Below are positions 8,218 through 18,579 of a stretch of DNA of 64,000 nt, one piece after another. The notes under the pieces were generated by a model. It was not told where the DNA came from. It saw nothing but the letters and a program-made list of their open reading frames with translations, and did not search any database. Both the position numbers and the translations under genes were made by a program. Each line of letters opens with the position of its first letter. Position 1 is the stretch's first letter. This DNA comes from Clostridiaceae bacterium AF10-41 (GTDB taxonomy: Bacteria; Bacillota; Clostridia; Clostridiales; Clostridiaceae): assembly GCA_027686065.1 (NCBI GenBank), contig JAQCTH010000002.1, forward strand, positions 1 through 64,000, in the 5' to 3' direction.

Positions 8218-9753
8218 TTAATTTTTTATAATTTTACTTTTTATTTCATCTATGCTAAATACTTTTAGTAATAGTATTAATGCTATATATATAATAATAC
8301 CCAAAAATATAGCTGCTAAGCAAGAAGAACCATTGCTACTAGTTTTATTAAATAAAAATAAATACGCTACCACTACCCCTATTATCATAATTAATGAGGC
8401 CACTATAGGCTTAATAAACCCTTGAAATATATCTAATTTTAGCTTTAGCCTAACTTTCAAAGAAATTATATTTAATATTGTTGCGACTAAATATGCTGAT
8501 ATACTAGCAATTACAGCTCCATATATATTTATATTAGGCATAGAAACTAAAATAAATGTTAATATAACCTTTATTATACATCCAATAAATAAATTTATTA
8601 TAGGTCTTATATAATGACCTATCCCTTGCATAATTGAAGTTGTAGTTTGAGTTATGATTATAAATGGAACTGCTAAAGACATATATCTCATTATTTCTAT
8701 GCCATCATATTTCCCGGGAAATATGAGTTTCATTATTGGTCCTGCAAGAAAAAATAATCCTAAGGTACATGGCATTGCTATTAACATAGATAATTTTAAT
8801 GATAATTGCACTTTAGATTCTAAATCTTTTTTCCTATTCATAATATAATTTTCTGCTATTATAGGAATTAATGAAGTTCCTAATGCCATAGATAAAGTTA
8901 ATGGTATATTTGTAATAACATTCGCCTTTCCTGTTAGCTGAGCATATAAAATAGTGGCTCCTTCCGACGTTAACCCTGCCTGCAATAATTTTTGCGGAAC
9001 TAGTATAGAATCAATTAAGCTCATTATAGTTCCAACTGTTGTCCCTATTGAAATAGGTAAAGCTATTTTTAATATAGATGTCAAAACTTCAGGATTACTT
9101 TTTATTTTTTTATTCCACATTTGTTTTTTTACTTTTTTATACTTTTCATAAAGATATGTTGCTCCTATTGTACCTCCAGCCGCAGCACCAAAAGCTGCTC
9201 CCCCTGCTGCATATTCTATTCCCTTTGGTAAAAGTAGTATAGCAAGTCCAACTCCTATTATTACCCTACCAATTTGCTCAAGTATTTGAGACATTCCCGA
9301 TGGAGTCATATTTTGTAATCCTTGAAAAAAACCTCTATATATTGTCATTATAGATATCACAAATGGTGCAAATGATATCCCAAGTAAAGCGTAATATGAT
9401 TTCATGTCCCACTGAACAAATTTAATAATAGGTTTAGCAAAAATGAATAATATAAGGGTTGTACCAACACCTAAAAACATCATTAGTATAGTTGACTCTT
9501 TTACAATTTCAAATACCCCTTGTATATCCCCCTTCACTCTTCTTTCAGATATCATCTTTGAAATAGCTACAGGCACTCCTGATGCCATAGCAACGAAGAA
9601 CATGTATAAAGGATACGACATCTGATAATAACCAACACCTTCGTCTCCTATTAACATTATTAATGGCCATCTAAAAAATAACCCTAAAAACCTGGCTAAT
9701 ATTCCTGCTATTCCAAGAACTAAGCTTGCTTTAAGCAATGACTGTTTCTTCAT
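8218..9753 (-). CDS. spoVB: Stage V sporulation protein B-like MOP-family flippase (YabM/SpoVB)
   Basis: A 511-residue polytopic membrane protein with about 14 hydrophobic helices. It belongs to the MOP/MATE polysaccharide-export superfamily (MurJ, SpoVB, YabM), which moves lipid-linked sugars across the membrane, here probably for spore cortex or cell-wall precursors. The N-terminal helix SLVLGIAGILARFLGLFFRW is typical of the family. It lies between spoVT and mazG, matching yabM in Bacillus. The exact lipid substrate cannot be read from sequence. Confidence 0.88.
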   Translation of the reverse strand: MKKQSLLKASLVLGIAGILARFLGLFFRWPLIMLIGDEGVGYYQMSYPLYMFFVAMASGVPVAISKMISERRVKGDIQGVFEIVKESTILMMFLGVGTTLILFIFAKPIIKFVQWDMKSYYALLGISFAPFVISIMTIYRGFFQGLQNMTPSGMSQILEQIGRVIIGVGLAILLLPKGIEYAAGGAAFGAAAGGTIGATYLYEKYKKVKKQMWNKKIKSNPEVLTSILKIALPISIGTTVGTIMSLIDSILVPQKLLQAGLTSEGATILYAQLTGKANVITNIPLTLSMALGTSLIPIIAENYIMNRKKDLESKVQLSLKLSMLIAMPCTLGLFFLAGPIMKLIFPGKYDGIEIMRYMSLAVPFIIITQTTTSIMQGIGHYIRPIINLFIGCIIKVILTFILVSMPNINIYGAVIASISAYLVATILNIISLKVRLKLKLDIFQGFIKPIVASLIMIIGVVVAYLFLFNKTSSNGSSCLAAIFLGIIIYIALILLLKVFSIDEIKSKIIKN

Positions 9754-9859
9754 AAAATACCTCCAAACTTCAAATTAGTTCTAGTAAATTTGTATTGTAA
9801 GTTTAGAGGTATTATTACTTTATTTTATTGATAACTTCATATTTAATTAATTATTAATT

Positions 9860-10408
9860 TTATTGTTCCATTTGTTTGCCTAAGAAAGAAGAAGCTGTTT
9901 CAGATAATTTCAACTCTAATTCTCCTAGTTTTTCTTCTGATTCTTTTGACAGCATTATTACTGCTCCGATTGCATCCCCTTCAGCGATTATAGGTGAAAT
10001 TACTTGGCTAGTATATTTACCAACCTCTTCATCATTATGTAATGGAATAGTCTTATTTTGATCTGTTATAAGCACAGCTCTTCTTTCTTCCATTATTCTT
10101 TCTAACTCTACGCTGACTTTTCTTTCCATGTAATCTCTTTTAGATGCTCCACTTACTGATATAAATGCATCTTTATCGGCTATTAAAACAATATGTCCAA
10201 TTGCTTGTTGTAAGCTTTCTGCATACTCCTTAGAGAAATCTGTAAGTTCTCCAATCGGTGAGTATTTCTTTAAAATAACTCCACCTTCTCTATCAGTGAA
10301 AATCTCTAAAGGATCACCTTCTCTAATTCTTAAAGTTCTTCTTATTTCCTTTGGTATAACTACTCTACCTAAGTCATCAATACGTCTAACAATTCCTGTC
10401 GCCTTCAT
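9860..10408 (-). CDS. spoVT: Stage V sporulation regulator SpoVT
   Basis: A 182-residue transcription factor. Residues 1-50 form an AbrB-type swapped-hairpin DNA-binding domain (MKATGIVRRIDDLGRVVIP, then RRTLRIREGDPLEIF). Residues 55-180 form a GAF-like domain. In Bacillus it is a sigma-G-dependent regulator of forespore genes; in clostridia it is needed for normal spores. The ATG has GGAGGT upstream. It lies between prsA and spoVB, conserved order apart from the prsA insertion. Confidence 0.95.
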   Translation of the reverse strand: MKATGIVRRIDDLGRVVIPKEIRRTLRIREGDPLEIFTDREGGVILKKYSPIGELTDFSKEYAESLQQAIGHIVLIADKDAFISVSGASKRDYMERKVSVELERIMEERRAVLITDQNKTIPLHNDEEVGKYTSQVISPIIAEGDAIGAVIMLSKESEEKLGELELKLSETASSFLGKQMEQ

Positions 10409-10517
10409 TATTGTGAGCTACCTCCTTTAATTAATAATAATTAGTTGCAATATTATTATTTGACTTCTTAGAAATTTTATGCACTTATAACCAAAATTTA
10501 TTAAAATAAGAAAAAAC

Positions 10518-10693
10518 ATTGACAATTGACAACTAACAATTAAGGTAGAAATCTCTCCTACCTTGGAATTTATTGAAAAAAATAAGTGAAGTAGATCTCA
10601 AATGAATCCACTTCACCATAATACATTTATTTAATGATAAATTCAGCCTTGGCTAAATTTGTTCTGCAATTGTTAATTATAAACTGTAAATTG
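10518..10693. repeat. Short inverted-repeat-bounded intergenic element (type A)
   Basis: The stretch is bounded by imperfect inverted repeats: ACAATTGACAACTAACAATTA on the left, and the complement of TAATTATAAACTGTAAATTG on the right. Inside are two hairpins, AAGGTAG/CTACCTT (10542-10564) and GTGAAGT/ACTTCAC (10586-10617). No reading frame of note. It lies 9 bases from the prsA stop. Its ends resemble those of the elements near 25990 and 63371. Confidence 0.5.
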
Positions 10694-10701
10694 ATACTTG
10701 C

Positions 10702-11682
10702 TTAAAGTTTATCTTCGTATGTTTTTACTTTATAATCTTTTTTCCATTGCTCAACAGAATTTTTATAAACTTCATTTTTCTTTTCATTTTCTAAAGTAGT
10801 TTTTATAGTATCCTTTGATTCTTCTAATGTTTTATGTTTTATATCTGTTGCCTTTATTATATGGTATCCAAATTGACTCTTTACAGGTTCTGAAATCTCA
10901 CCCTCTTTAAGAGCTTTTAATCCATCCATAAATTCTTGCACATATTGAGTTGAATTATATTTAATAACACCTAAGCTTCCACCAGCTTCCTTAGTTCCTG
11001 TATCTTCTGAAAGTTCCTTAGCTAATGTTGCAAAGTCTTCGCCTTTTACAGCTTTTTCTCTTGTCTCTTTTGCCTTTGCTTCATCACTAATTAAAATATG
11101 AGAAATATTTGCTTCACTAAATCCTTCTTTATTTTCTTCATAATAAGTATTTATTTCTTCGTCTGTTATATTTACATCTTTAAATATTTCTTCTGTTACT
11201 TTAGTTGTTGCTAATTGGCTCTTCATACTTGAAGTAACATTAGTTTTAAAATCATCTAATGTCATGCCAGCACTTTCAAGGGCAGAGTTAAAACCTTCAT
11301 CTCCACCATAATTTGCTTTCATACTATCTATATATTTTTGAACTTCTTCATCAATTTCTTCTTGAGTTGGAGTTACTCCTAACTCTTCCGCCTTTTTTAG
11401 TATTATTTTTTCTTCAACCAATAAATTTAAGGCTTGAGTTCTCATTTCTTTTATAGCATCTGAAAGTTCAGTTTTACTTTCATAGCCTTCACCATAGTAT
11501 TGCTTTAAATATGGATCTGCAATTTCATCTACATCTCCCTTAGTTATCTTTACATCTCCAACCTTTGCTACTACAGTATTTTTTATTGATTCTGGTGTCC
11601 TTTGTATCATTTCACATCCAACTGCTGAAAAAGCAAATATACTTAAAGCTCCTGCAGCTATAATCTTCTTAATTTTAGCCAA
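10702..11682 (-). CDS. prsA: Foldase lipoprotein PrsA (parvulin peptidyl-prolyl isomerase)
   Basis: A 326-residue secreted lipoprotein that helps proteins fold after Sec export. Residues 1-23 are a lipoprotein signal with lipobox FSAVGC, so Cys23 would be lipidated. A SurA-like N-terminal region follows. The PPIC/parvulin domain (about residues 185-285) shows ISHILISDEAKAKETREK, GGSLGVIK and FGYHIIKATD. The start is a TTG at 11680-11682 with GAGGG upstream. In Bacillus prsA is elsewhere, so its place between mfd and spoVT is a local difference. Confidence 0.93.
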   Translation of the reverse strand: MAKIKKIIAAGALSIFAFSAVGCEMIQRTPESIKNTVVAKVGDVKITKGDVDEIADPYLKQYYGEGYESKTELSDAIKEMRTQALNLLVEEKIILKKAEELGVTPTQEEIDEEVQKYIDSMKANYGGDEGFNSALESAGMTLDDFKTNVTSSMKSQLATTKVTEEIFKDVNITDEEINTYYEENKEGFSEANISHILISDEAKAKETREKAVKGEDFATLAKELSEDTGTKEAGGSLGVIKYNSTQYVQEFMDGLKALKEGEISEPVKSQFGYHIIKATDIKHKTLEESKDTIKTTLENEKKNEVYKNSVEQWKKDYKVKTYEDKL

Positions 11683-11777
11683 TGATGTTCCCTCATTTCT
11701 TTTTAATTTGTTTCAATACCATTATACATAATTAGTATATCAATATTGTGTCAGTTATTCAATTTTTTAAATTATAT

Positions 11778-14700
11778 TTACATATTTTTTATTAAATTTT
11801 CTAACATTTCTTTATAAAATCCTAGTAAATTTTCTTTTTTAATTTCTGAAAATCTTACTGCAAAATAAGGCTTTTCTCCAAACATTAAAAATACTTTTTC
11901 TTTATAATTTTCTAGTAAATATCTATATATGTTATTTAAATTCTTAACTCCGTCTGCAAATATAAATCTTACTTCCTTTGGTGTTTCTTTTATTTCCTCT
12001 ATTGAAAGTAGTTTTGCTTTGCTCTTTATATAAGCTATGTCCATTAAATTATATACTGCTTCTGGAACTTCTGAATATCTATCTTCAAGTTCAGATTTTA
12101 TATCCATATAATCCTCTAATCCATCTATAGCCGCAATCTTTTTATAGATTTCAATTTTTTGAATTTCATCTTCTATATAAGTTCCTGGTATATAAGCATC
12201 TACCTTTATATCCACAGTTGTCTCAATAGGTTCTTTGTCTATTTCACCTTTTATAATCTTTATTGTATCTTCTAACATTCTACAGTATAAATCATATCCT
12301 ATTACCGCCATATGCCCATGTTGAGCTGAACCCATCATGTTTCCAGCCCCTCTTATTTCTAGATCTCTCATTGCTATCTTAAAGCCTGAGCCGAGTTCTG
12401 TAAAATCTTTAAGAGCTTTTAACCTTTTTTCTGCCACTTCAGTTAGTATCTTGTCTTTAGTGTACATAAAGTATGCATATGCTATTCTATTAGATCTTCC
12501 AACTCTACCTCTTAATTGATAAAGTTGAGATAAACCCATTTTATCCGAATCATGAACTATCATTGTATTAACATTTGGTATATCTATTCCAGTCTCTATA
12601 ATAGTAGTGCAGACTAATATATCATATTCTTTATTCATAAAGCTTACCATTTCTTTTTCAAGCTGGCGTTCTGTCATTTGTCCATGTATAATTCCAACAT
12701 TGCACTCAGGGACTAAATCCCTTATATATTTAGCCATGCCTTCTATACTTTCAACTCTATTATATACATAGTAAACTTGACCATCTCTGTTCACTTCTCT
12801 TAATATAGCATCTCTTACAAGTTGATCATTTTGTTCAACAACATATGTTTGAATAGGATATCTTTCCTCTGGTGGTGTCTCTATTACAGATATATCTCTT
12901 GCACCAGTTAATGACATATGAAGAGTTCTTGGTATAGGGGTTGCACTTAAAGTTAATACGTCTACATTCTTCTTTAACCCTTTTATTTTTTCTTTTTGTG
13001 CAACTCCAAATCTTTGCTCTTCATCTATTATTAAAAGTCCCAAATCTTTAAAAACAATATCTTTAGACACTAATCTATGAGTTCCTATTAATATATCAAC
13101 ATTTCCCTCTTTAACAGCTTGAAGGGTATTTTTTTGTTCCTTTGCACTTCTAAACCTACTTATCATGTCTATCTTTACAGGAAAATCTGAAAATCTTTTT
13201 GTCATATTCTTATAATGCTGTTCTGCTAATATTGTTGTAGGCACTAAAAATGCAACTTGCTTACCATCCATAACAGCCTTAAATGCAGCTCTAACAGCCA
13301 CTTCAGTTTTACCATAACCAACATCACCACATAAAAGTCTATCCATAGGCTTATCAGTTTCCATGTCCCCTTTTATTTCTTCTAATGATGTTAACTGATC
13401 TGGTGTTTCCTCAAAAGGAAATTCATCTTCAAACTGCCTTTGCCATTCGGTATCCTTTTTAAACTTGTATCCTCTTAATGTGGCTCTTGCCGCATACAGT
13501 TTAACTAAATCTTCTGCTATCTCATTTATAGACTTTTTAACTTTAGCCTTTGCCTTACTCCAATCATTACTTCCAAGCTTATTTATTTTAGGTGTTTTTC
13601 CTTCACTACCTATATATTTTTGAACTAAATCTAATTGGTCTACAGGTACATATAGTTTATCACCTTTATCATAAACAATATCTAAGTAATCCCTTGTATG
13701 ACCTCCAACCTCAATTTGCTTTATCCCTTTATATACACCAACACCATGATTAGCATGAACAACATAATCCCCAAGCTTAAGTTCTGCAAAACTTTTTATT
13801 TTTGCTATACCTTTTCTTTTATTCGCCTTTTTAGTTATTTTTCTTTTAGCTTCTCCAAATACATCTTTATCTGAAATCACACATATTTTTAAATCTGGAT
13901 ATTCAAAACCTTTTAATAAATTACCAAAGGTAATTACCACTTCTCCAAATTCTATAGAATTTATATCTTCTCTATATGAACTTTCTATTTCCCTATCTCT
14001 TAATGTATTTACAAGCCTTTCTCCCCTTGCCCTTGTTCCTGATAATATTAAAGTTTTATATCCATTTAATTTCTTTTCTTTAATATCTTCTATTAGCAAA
14101 TCTAATTGCCCTTGATAACTATTAAGAGTTACCTCTTTTAGAGAATAACTGTCTATAGGCCTTAGTATATTACTATTAACTCCAAATATATCTAAAGTTA
14201 TTACTTTTTGAAGTTCTAAAATCTCTATTAAATCTTCTTTGTCTAATAAAAGCTCACTTTGTTTAGGTAAAATTCCACCTCTTTGTAAGAAAGCTTCATA
14301 ATTTTCACTAAATTCAAAATAACAACTTTCTAGCTTTCCTTCACATTTTTTAACGTCATCAATTATATATGTATAATTTTTTACATAGTCAAAAAAGCTA
14401 TCCGACTTATGATAGAAATAAGGTAAATAGCTGTCTAATGTTTCAAATGTTAAGGTTTCACTTAAGGATTCTATATTAGCTCTCACCATGTTTTCTAATT
14501 TCTGAATTCTTTCTTCATCCTTTTTAGCCTTAGCTTTTATATCCTCTAATTCATTAAGTATATTCTCTTTTCCTCTATTTAAAGCCTCTTCACTTAAAAT
14601 GACTTCCTTTGCTGGGAATATCTCTACACTGTCAACCTTTTCAATACTTCTTTGTGATTCAGTATTAAATGTTCTTATTGAATCTATAGAATCTCCAAAT

Positions 14701-15287
14701 AATTCTATTCTATAAGGATATGTAGTAGTTGGTGGAAATACATCTAATATTCCTCCCCTTAAAGAAAATTCTCCTTTTCCTTCTACTGACTCTACCCTCT
14801 CATATCCACTTTCCAATAACTTCTTAGATAAATCTTTAAAATCAACTTCATCATCTATATTTAGTTTGAAGGTGTACTTTAAAAATAACTCTTTTGGCGT
14901 GTACACAGATGTTAGTGAATCTATCGAAGTCACTATAATTTTTTTATTATTATCTAATATTTTTTTAATTACCTTTATCCTAGCCCACCTTAAGTCTCCT
15001 GAAATAGCATCTATATTATAAAATACTACTTCTTTTGCTGGAAAATAATAAACATCATTTGTATAAAAACTTAAATCTTCATATATATTTTTAGCTTCCA
15101 TATCACTATGGGTTAATATTATCATTGGTGAATTTATATTTTCATAAATTCCAAAAATACTATAGCTTTTTCCTGAATCTGATAATCCATTTATATTAAT
15201 TGGATATTTTTTATTATTTATACTAGATATTATTTCGTTAAAAGTAGAGCTTTCTCTTAAAGGTTGTAGTACCCCCTTTAATCTCAT
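11778..15287 (-). CDS. mfd: Transcription-repair coupling factor Mfd
   Basis: Mfd removes RNA polymerase stalled at DNA damage and recruits UvrA. The 1169-residue protein has the full domain series: a UvrB-like N-terminal region (GLSDSGKSYSI), the RNA polymerase interaction domain (KLGDYVVHANHGVGVYKGI), an SF2 translocase with Walker A GDVGYGKTEVAVRA and DEEQ box, RecG-like TRG motifs (PIPRTLHMSLTGARD), a helicase C domain with HGQMTERQLEKEM, and the C-terminal TRCF domain. It begins 19 nt after pth ends and is on the same strand, as in Bacillus. Confidence 0.97.
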   Translation of the reverse strand: MRLKGVLQPLRESSTFNEIISSINNKKYPININGLSDSGKSYSIFGIYENINSPMIILTHSDMEAKNIYEDLSFYTNDVYYFPAKEVVFYNIDAISGDLRWARIKVIKKILDNNKKIIVTSIDSLTSVYTPKELFLKYTFKLNIDDEVDFKDLSKKLLESGYERVESVEGKGEFSLRGGILDVFPPTTTYPYRIELFGDSIDSIRTFNTESQRSIEKVDSVEIFPAKEVILSEEALNRGKENILNELEDIKAKAKKDEERIQKLENMVRANIESLSETLTFETLDSYLPYFYHKSDSFFDYVKNYTYIIDDVKKCEGKLESCYFEFSENYEAFLQRGGILPKQSELLLDKEDLIEILELQKVITLDIFGVNSNILRPIDSYSLKEVTLNSYQGQLDLLIEDIKEKKLNGYKTLILSGTRARGERLVNTLRDREIESSYREDINSIEFGEVVITFGNLLKGFEYPDLKICVISDKDVFGEAKRKITKKANKRKGIAKIKSFAELKLGDYVVHANHGVGVYKGIKQIEVGGHTRDYLDIVYDKGDKLYVPVDQLDLVQKYIGSEGKTPKINKLGSNDWSKAKAKVKKSINEIAEDLVKLYAARATLRGYKFKKDTEWQRQFEDEFPFEETPDQLTSLEEIKGDMETDKPMDRLLCGDVGYGKTEVAVRAAFKAVMDGKQVAFLVPTTILAEQHYKNMTKRFSDFPVKIDMISRFRSAKEQKNTLQAVKEGNVDILIGTHRLVSKDIVFKDLGLLIIDEEQRFGVAQKEKIKGLKKNVDVLTLSATPIPRTLHMSLTGARDISVIETPPEERYPIQTYVVEQNDQLVRDAILREVNRDGQVYYVYNRVESIEGMAKYIRDLVPECNVGIIHGQMTERQLEKEMVSFMNKEYDILVCTTIIETGIDIPNVNTMIVHDSDKMGLSQLYQLRGRVGRSNRIAYAYFMYTKDKILTEVAEKRLKALKDFTELGSGFKIAMRDLEIRGAGNMMGSAQHGHMAVIGYDLYCRMLEDTIKIIKGEIDKEPIETTVDIKVDAYIPGTYIEDEIQKIEIYKKIAAIDGLEDYMDIKSELEDRYSEVPEAVYNLMDIAYIKSKAKLLSIEEIKETPKEVRFIFADGVKNLNNIYRYLLENYKEKVFLMFGEKPYFAVRFSEIKKENLLGFYKEMLENLIKNM

Positions 15288-15306
15288 TAATATGCACCGT
15301 CCTTAT

Positions 15307-15882
15307 TTATTCTTTTTGGGATAATTTAAACCCATTAAATTTATTCATTGCTTCTTTTGTTCCTTCTTTTATCATTATCTCTACTGCATTTGCAGAAGCT
15401 TCTATAACTTCCATTAAATCTTCTGATTCTTTTTTTGTAAATCTACCTAATACATGCGAAACTAAATCGCCCTTAGGTTGTCCTACACCTATCTTAATTC
15501 TCGGAAAAACCTCTGTATTTATATTACCTATTATACTTTTAATCCCATTATGCCCACCAGCACTTCCTTTTTCTCTAATCCTAAGCTTCCCAATTTCTAA
15601 ACTAACATCATCATATATTACTATGACTTCTTCATTTTTTAATTTATAAAAGTTTACTACCTCTCTTATACTTTCTCCACTTAAATTCATATAGGTTGTT
15701 GGTTTTAACAAAATAACTTTATTATTATTTATAAAACCCTCTCCATATATACCTTTAAATTTTATCCTATTAACATCTATATTATACTTATCTGAAAGAT
15801 AGTCTATAGCATCAAATCCTATATTATGTCTAGTACCATTATATTCTTTTCCTGGATTTCCTAATCCAACAATTAAAAACAT
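15307..15882 (-). CDS. pth: Peptidyl-tRNA hydrolase
   Basis: Pth cleaves peptidyl-tRNA released from ribosomes, recycling tRNA. Motifs are complete: [20 protein letters not shown] (catalytic His in RHN), [12 protein letters not shown], the YDDV strand, and [14 protein letters not shown] start at the ATG at 15880-15882, which has AGGAGG 9 nt upstream and gives the family's usual N-terminus; a reading frame 10 codons longer lacks such a site. The 191-residue length fits. It heads the pth-mfd segment. Confidence 0.97.
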   Translation of the reverse strand: MFLIVGLGNPGKEYNGTRHNIGFDAIDYLSDKYNIDVNRIKFKGIYGEGFINNNKVILLKPTTYMNLSGESIREVVNFYKLKNEEVIVIYDDVSLEIGKLRIREKGSAGGHNGIKSIIGNINTEVFPRIKIGVGQPKGDLVSHVLGRFTKKESEDLMEVIEASANAVEIMIKEGTKEAMNKFNGFKLSQKE

Positions 15883-15961
15883 ATTATGCAACCTCCTAAT
15901 AGCTATCAGCATATTTATTATTATACTAGTTTTTTACGATAATAAAAGTACTTTAAAATAA

Positions 15962-15987
15962 AAATGCAGCCCTTTACTAGGCTGCAA
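15962..15987 (-). terminator. Intrinsic terminator after the HtrA-like gene
   Basis: A GC-rich 6-bp stem GCAGCC/GGCTGC with an 8-nt loop. On the minus strand it is followed by ATTTTTATTTT. It lies about 13 nt after the stop of the protease-like gene and closes the two-component operon. Confidence 0.85.
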
Positions 15988-15999
15988 ATACTGAAATAT

Positions 16000-17127
16000 T
16001 TATTTATTTATTTCTAATTTCACTTCTAAATCTTCAACTTTTCCAGATTTCATAACCTTACACTTTAAAGTATCTCCAGTTTTCTTTGCTTTTAATACTT
16101 CTGTCAATTGACTCATACTATTTATTTCATTACCATCGATACTCATTATTATATCAGTTGGCCTTAGTCCAGATTCATATCCATTACTATCTTGTTTAAT
16201 TTCAGCTATATAAAATCCAATAACATTGGCTTTTAGAAATCCACCTTCTAAAATACCAAGTTTTTCTCCTATTTCATTTGTAGAATTTATTATTTCTTCT
16301 ATCGACTTTAAATTATTTGCATAATATAATCCATCTTGATTTATGCTTCTTGTTACTTTATAGCTAGATAATCCTATAAGTTCTCCATTAGAATTAGTTA
16401 TAACTCCCCCTGTATTTATTGGAGTTATAGGTATATTAGTTTCCAACACCTTATATTCATGTTGATTAGAGTTTAAAACTCTATTTGTGGAAGTTATAAC
16501 TCCTGGTATTATGCTATCGATATACTCATCCCCCGTGGAATTACTTATAAGGGTAACTTCGGTTCCCTCTACCATATTGGATTTTTCAGCAAGTTTGATT
16601 GGCTTTAATTCCCCATTATATTCAACTTGTATAATTGCCATATCTATATCTTCGTTTCCTACAATTAATTTTGCTTTAACAGGTTTCACTCCAAGCATAG
16701 GTAACTTAACATATATATCTTTTAAATCTTTTATCTTTGAATAATTTGTTAGTATTTTACCATCACTTTCTACTATTATACCAGTAACATTATTTTCAAA
16801 ATACTTGTTCTTACTTAAATTTTCTTCATTATCACTTATTGTTACTAAAGATTGCTTTACCTTTTCTATTATTTTAGAGTAACTTAAAATGATAGTATTT
16901 CTTTCTACTTTTTCATCAAAGTTATTAATTAAATTTTTGTACTTATTTTGTATAGCTAAGTTGGAAAATACCGCTCCTGATATACCTGCTACCACTAATA
17001 AACTAATTACCTTACTAATTAATTTAATATTAGATTTAATTTTTCTTCTTCTAAATTGTATTGAAGGAAGGTATTCACACATAAATTTTTCTTCATTTTC
17101 AAATTCATCTTTTATTTTTTTATCCAT
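16000..17127 (-). CDS. Membrane-anchored HtrA-like protein with PDZ domain, catalytic His and Ser replaced
   Basis: The 375-residue product has a cytoplasmic N-terminus, one transmembrane helix (about 37-58), a trypsin/HtrA-type fold (about 85-265) and a C-terminal PDZ domain (about 285-370, with ESGLRPTDIIMSIDGNEI). Compared with active HtrA, the LTNNHV motif reads LTNYSK (His to Ser130) and GNSGG reads INTGG (Ser to Thr239); the Asp (Asp162 in DIDMAI) remains. Peptide cleavage is therefore unlikely, and a binding or sensing role is my inference. The ATG at 17127 has AGGAG 8 nt upstream; a GTG three codons earlier is less likely. It is downstream of a kinase/regulator pair, recalling htrC after walRK. 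Confidence 0.85.
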   Translation of the reverse strand: MDKKIKDEFENEEKFMCEYLPSIQFRRRKIKSNIKLISKVISLLVVAGISGAVFSNLAIQNKYKNLINNFDEKVERNTIILSYSKIIEKVKQSLVTISDNEENLSKNKYFENNVTGIIVESDGKILTNYSKIKDLKDIYVKLPMLGVKPVKAKLIVGNEDIDMAIIQVEYNGELKPIKLAEKSNMVEGTEVTLISNSTGDEYIDSIIPGVITSTNRVLNSNQHEYKVLETNIPITPINTGGVITNSNGELIGLSSYKVTRSINQDGLYYANNLKSIEEIINSTNEIGEKLGILEGGFLKANVIGFYIAEIKQDSNGYESGLRPTDIIMSIDGNEINSMSQLTEVLKAKKTGDTLKCKVMKSGKVEDLEVKLEINK

Positions 17128-17157
17128 AGAATCCACTCCTTCTTAAATAATATACAA

Positions 17158-18579
17158 CTATCCATTCTCCCTAGATAAAGTAAAAGTAAACTTAACACCT
17201 TTTCCATCAATATTATTCACCCAAATATCTTGGTTATGTTGAGATAATATCAACCTAACAATAGGTAATCCAAGTCCTGTACTTATCTTATTAGTTCTGG
17301 ACTTATCCATTTTATAAAATCTCTCCCATATCTTATTTATATCTTCCCTAGATATATTAGGGCCATTATTAAATATACTTACATACACAAAGTCTCCCTT
17401 AGTGTAAGTTTCTACTAATATCTTTCCACCTTCATGTCCATATTTTATAGCATTTTCAAGCAAATTGGTAACAACTTGTATTATCCTATCTCTATCTCCA
17501 TTACAATACTCATGACTATTACTAAATATAATTTCAACATTAATTTTCTTTTCTTTTATTTTTCCTTCTAAATTTAATATGCATAATGTTATGATTTCAT
17601 TTATATCCATATTAATAATATTTAACTTAAACTTCCCTGACTCCATAGAAGATATATCTAAGAGATCATTTACCAATCTTGATAGCCTACATATTTCATC
17701 ATTTACTATATTTAAATAATAGCTTTCCTTATCCTTTGGAATAACACCATCTATTATCCCTGTTATAAATCCTTTAATAGAAGTTATAGGAGATCTTAAC
17801 TCATGAGAAACATTTGATATAAATTCACGCCTTATATTATCCACTTTTTCTAAAGATTCAGCCATGGCATTTATAGAATCTGCTAGTTCACCTATTTCAT
17901 CTTGAGAATTTATGTAAATTCTTTTTTCAACTTCTCCCTTGGCTAATCTTTTAGCTGAATTAGTAATCTCTGATAAAGGTCTTAGTAGTATTTTTCTAGC
18001 TAAATAGTAAGCTATTATACTAGATAGAACAACAGCACCCATTACCGATATCCATATAACAGCATATATATTTCTCCATAAAGTAACACCATTAGCACTT
18101 TCAATAAGAGCTACTGCCCCACTGAAGCTTCCGCCATTTACCAAGGGCTTATAGTAACACCTATATATGTCATTATGACTATCCACAAATTTTCTTTCTA
18201 TAATTTTTCCTTGCTTTAACAAATCTATATCTGAATCTGATATGCTTAATTTACTATACATTAAATAATTAAATTTATCATCTGATATGGCATAAACATA
18301 TCCTTGATTATCTAAAATTATAGAATCTTTATTAACAGAAGTTTTTACTATATTCATCATTTTTTTTAAATCATCATACCCTGTCTCTCCATTACCATTT
18401 AAAAACTCTGACGTAAGCTCTTGAATCATAGCCATATAACTATTTATACGTTCAATTCTTTGAGATGAATATTCTTTATTAATCCATGCCGTCAAAATCA
18501 TTCCCACTAATATTAATATTATTGATGTTATTAATGAAAAAGCGACTAAAAGCTTATATATAACACCTTTCCTCTTCAT
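17158..18579 (-). CDS. Sensor histidine kinase, HAMP plus HisKA plus HATPase
   Basis: A 473-residue membrane kinase. TM1 is at about residues 9-30, an extracytoplasmic sensor region follows, TM2 is at about 170-192, then a HAMP linker (LRPLSEITNSAKRLAKGE). The phosphoacceptor box is SHELRSPITS, followed by the ATP-binding N box (NLLENAIKYG), and a glycine-rich GLGLPIV box. Its start overlaps the regulator's stop by one base. It resembles PhoR/WalK-type kinases; the stimulus is unknown. The downstream HtrA-like gene suggests envelope sensing. Confidence 0.92.
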   Translation of the reverse strand: MKRKGVIYKLLVAFSLITSIILILVGMILTAWINKEYSSQRIERINSYMAMIQELTSEFLNGNGETGYDDLKKMMNIVKTSVNKDSIILDNQGYVYAISDDKFNYLMYSKLSISDSDIDLLKQGKIIERKFVDSHNDIYRCYYKPLVNGGSFSGAVALIESANGVTLWRNIYAVIWISVMGAVVLSSIIAYYLARKILLRPLSEITNSAKRLAKGEVEKRIYINSQDEIGELADSINAMAESLEKVDNIRREFISNVSHELRSPITSIKGFITGIIDGVIPKDKESYYLNIVNDEICRLSRLVNDLLDISSMESGKFKLNIINMDINEIITLCILNLEGKIKEKKINVEIIFSNSHEYCNGDRDRIIQVVTNLLENAIKYGHEGGKILVETYTKGDFVYVSIFNNGPNISREDINKIWERFYKMDKSRTNKISTGLGLPIVRLILSQHNQDIWVNNIDGKGVKFTFTLSRENG

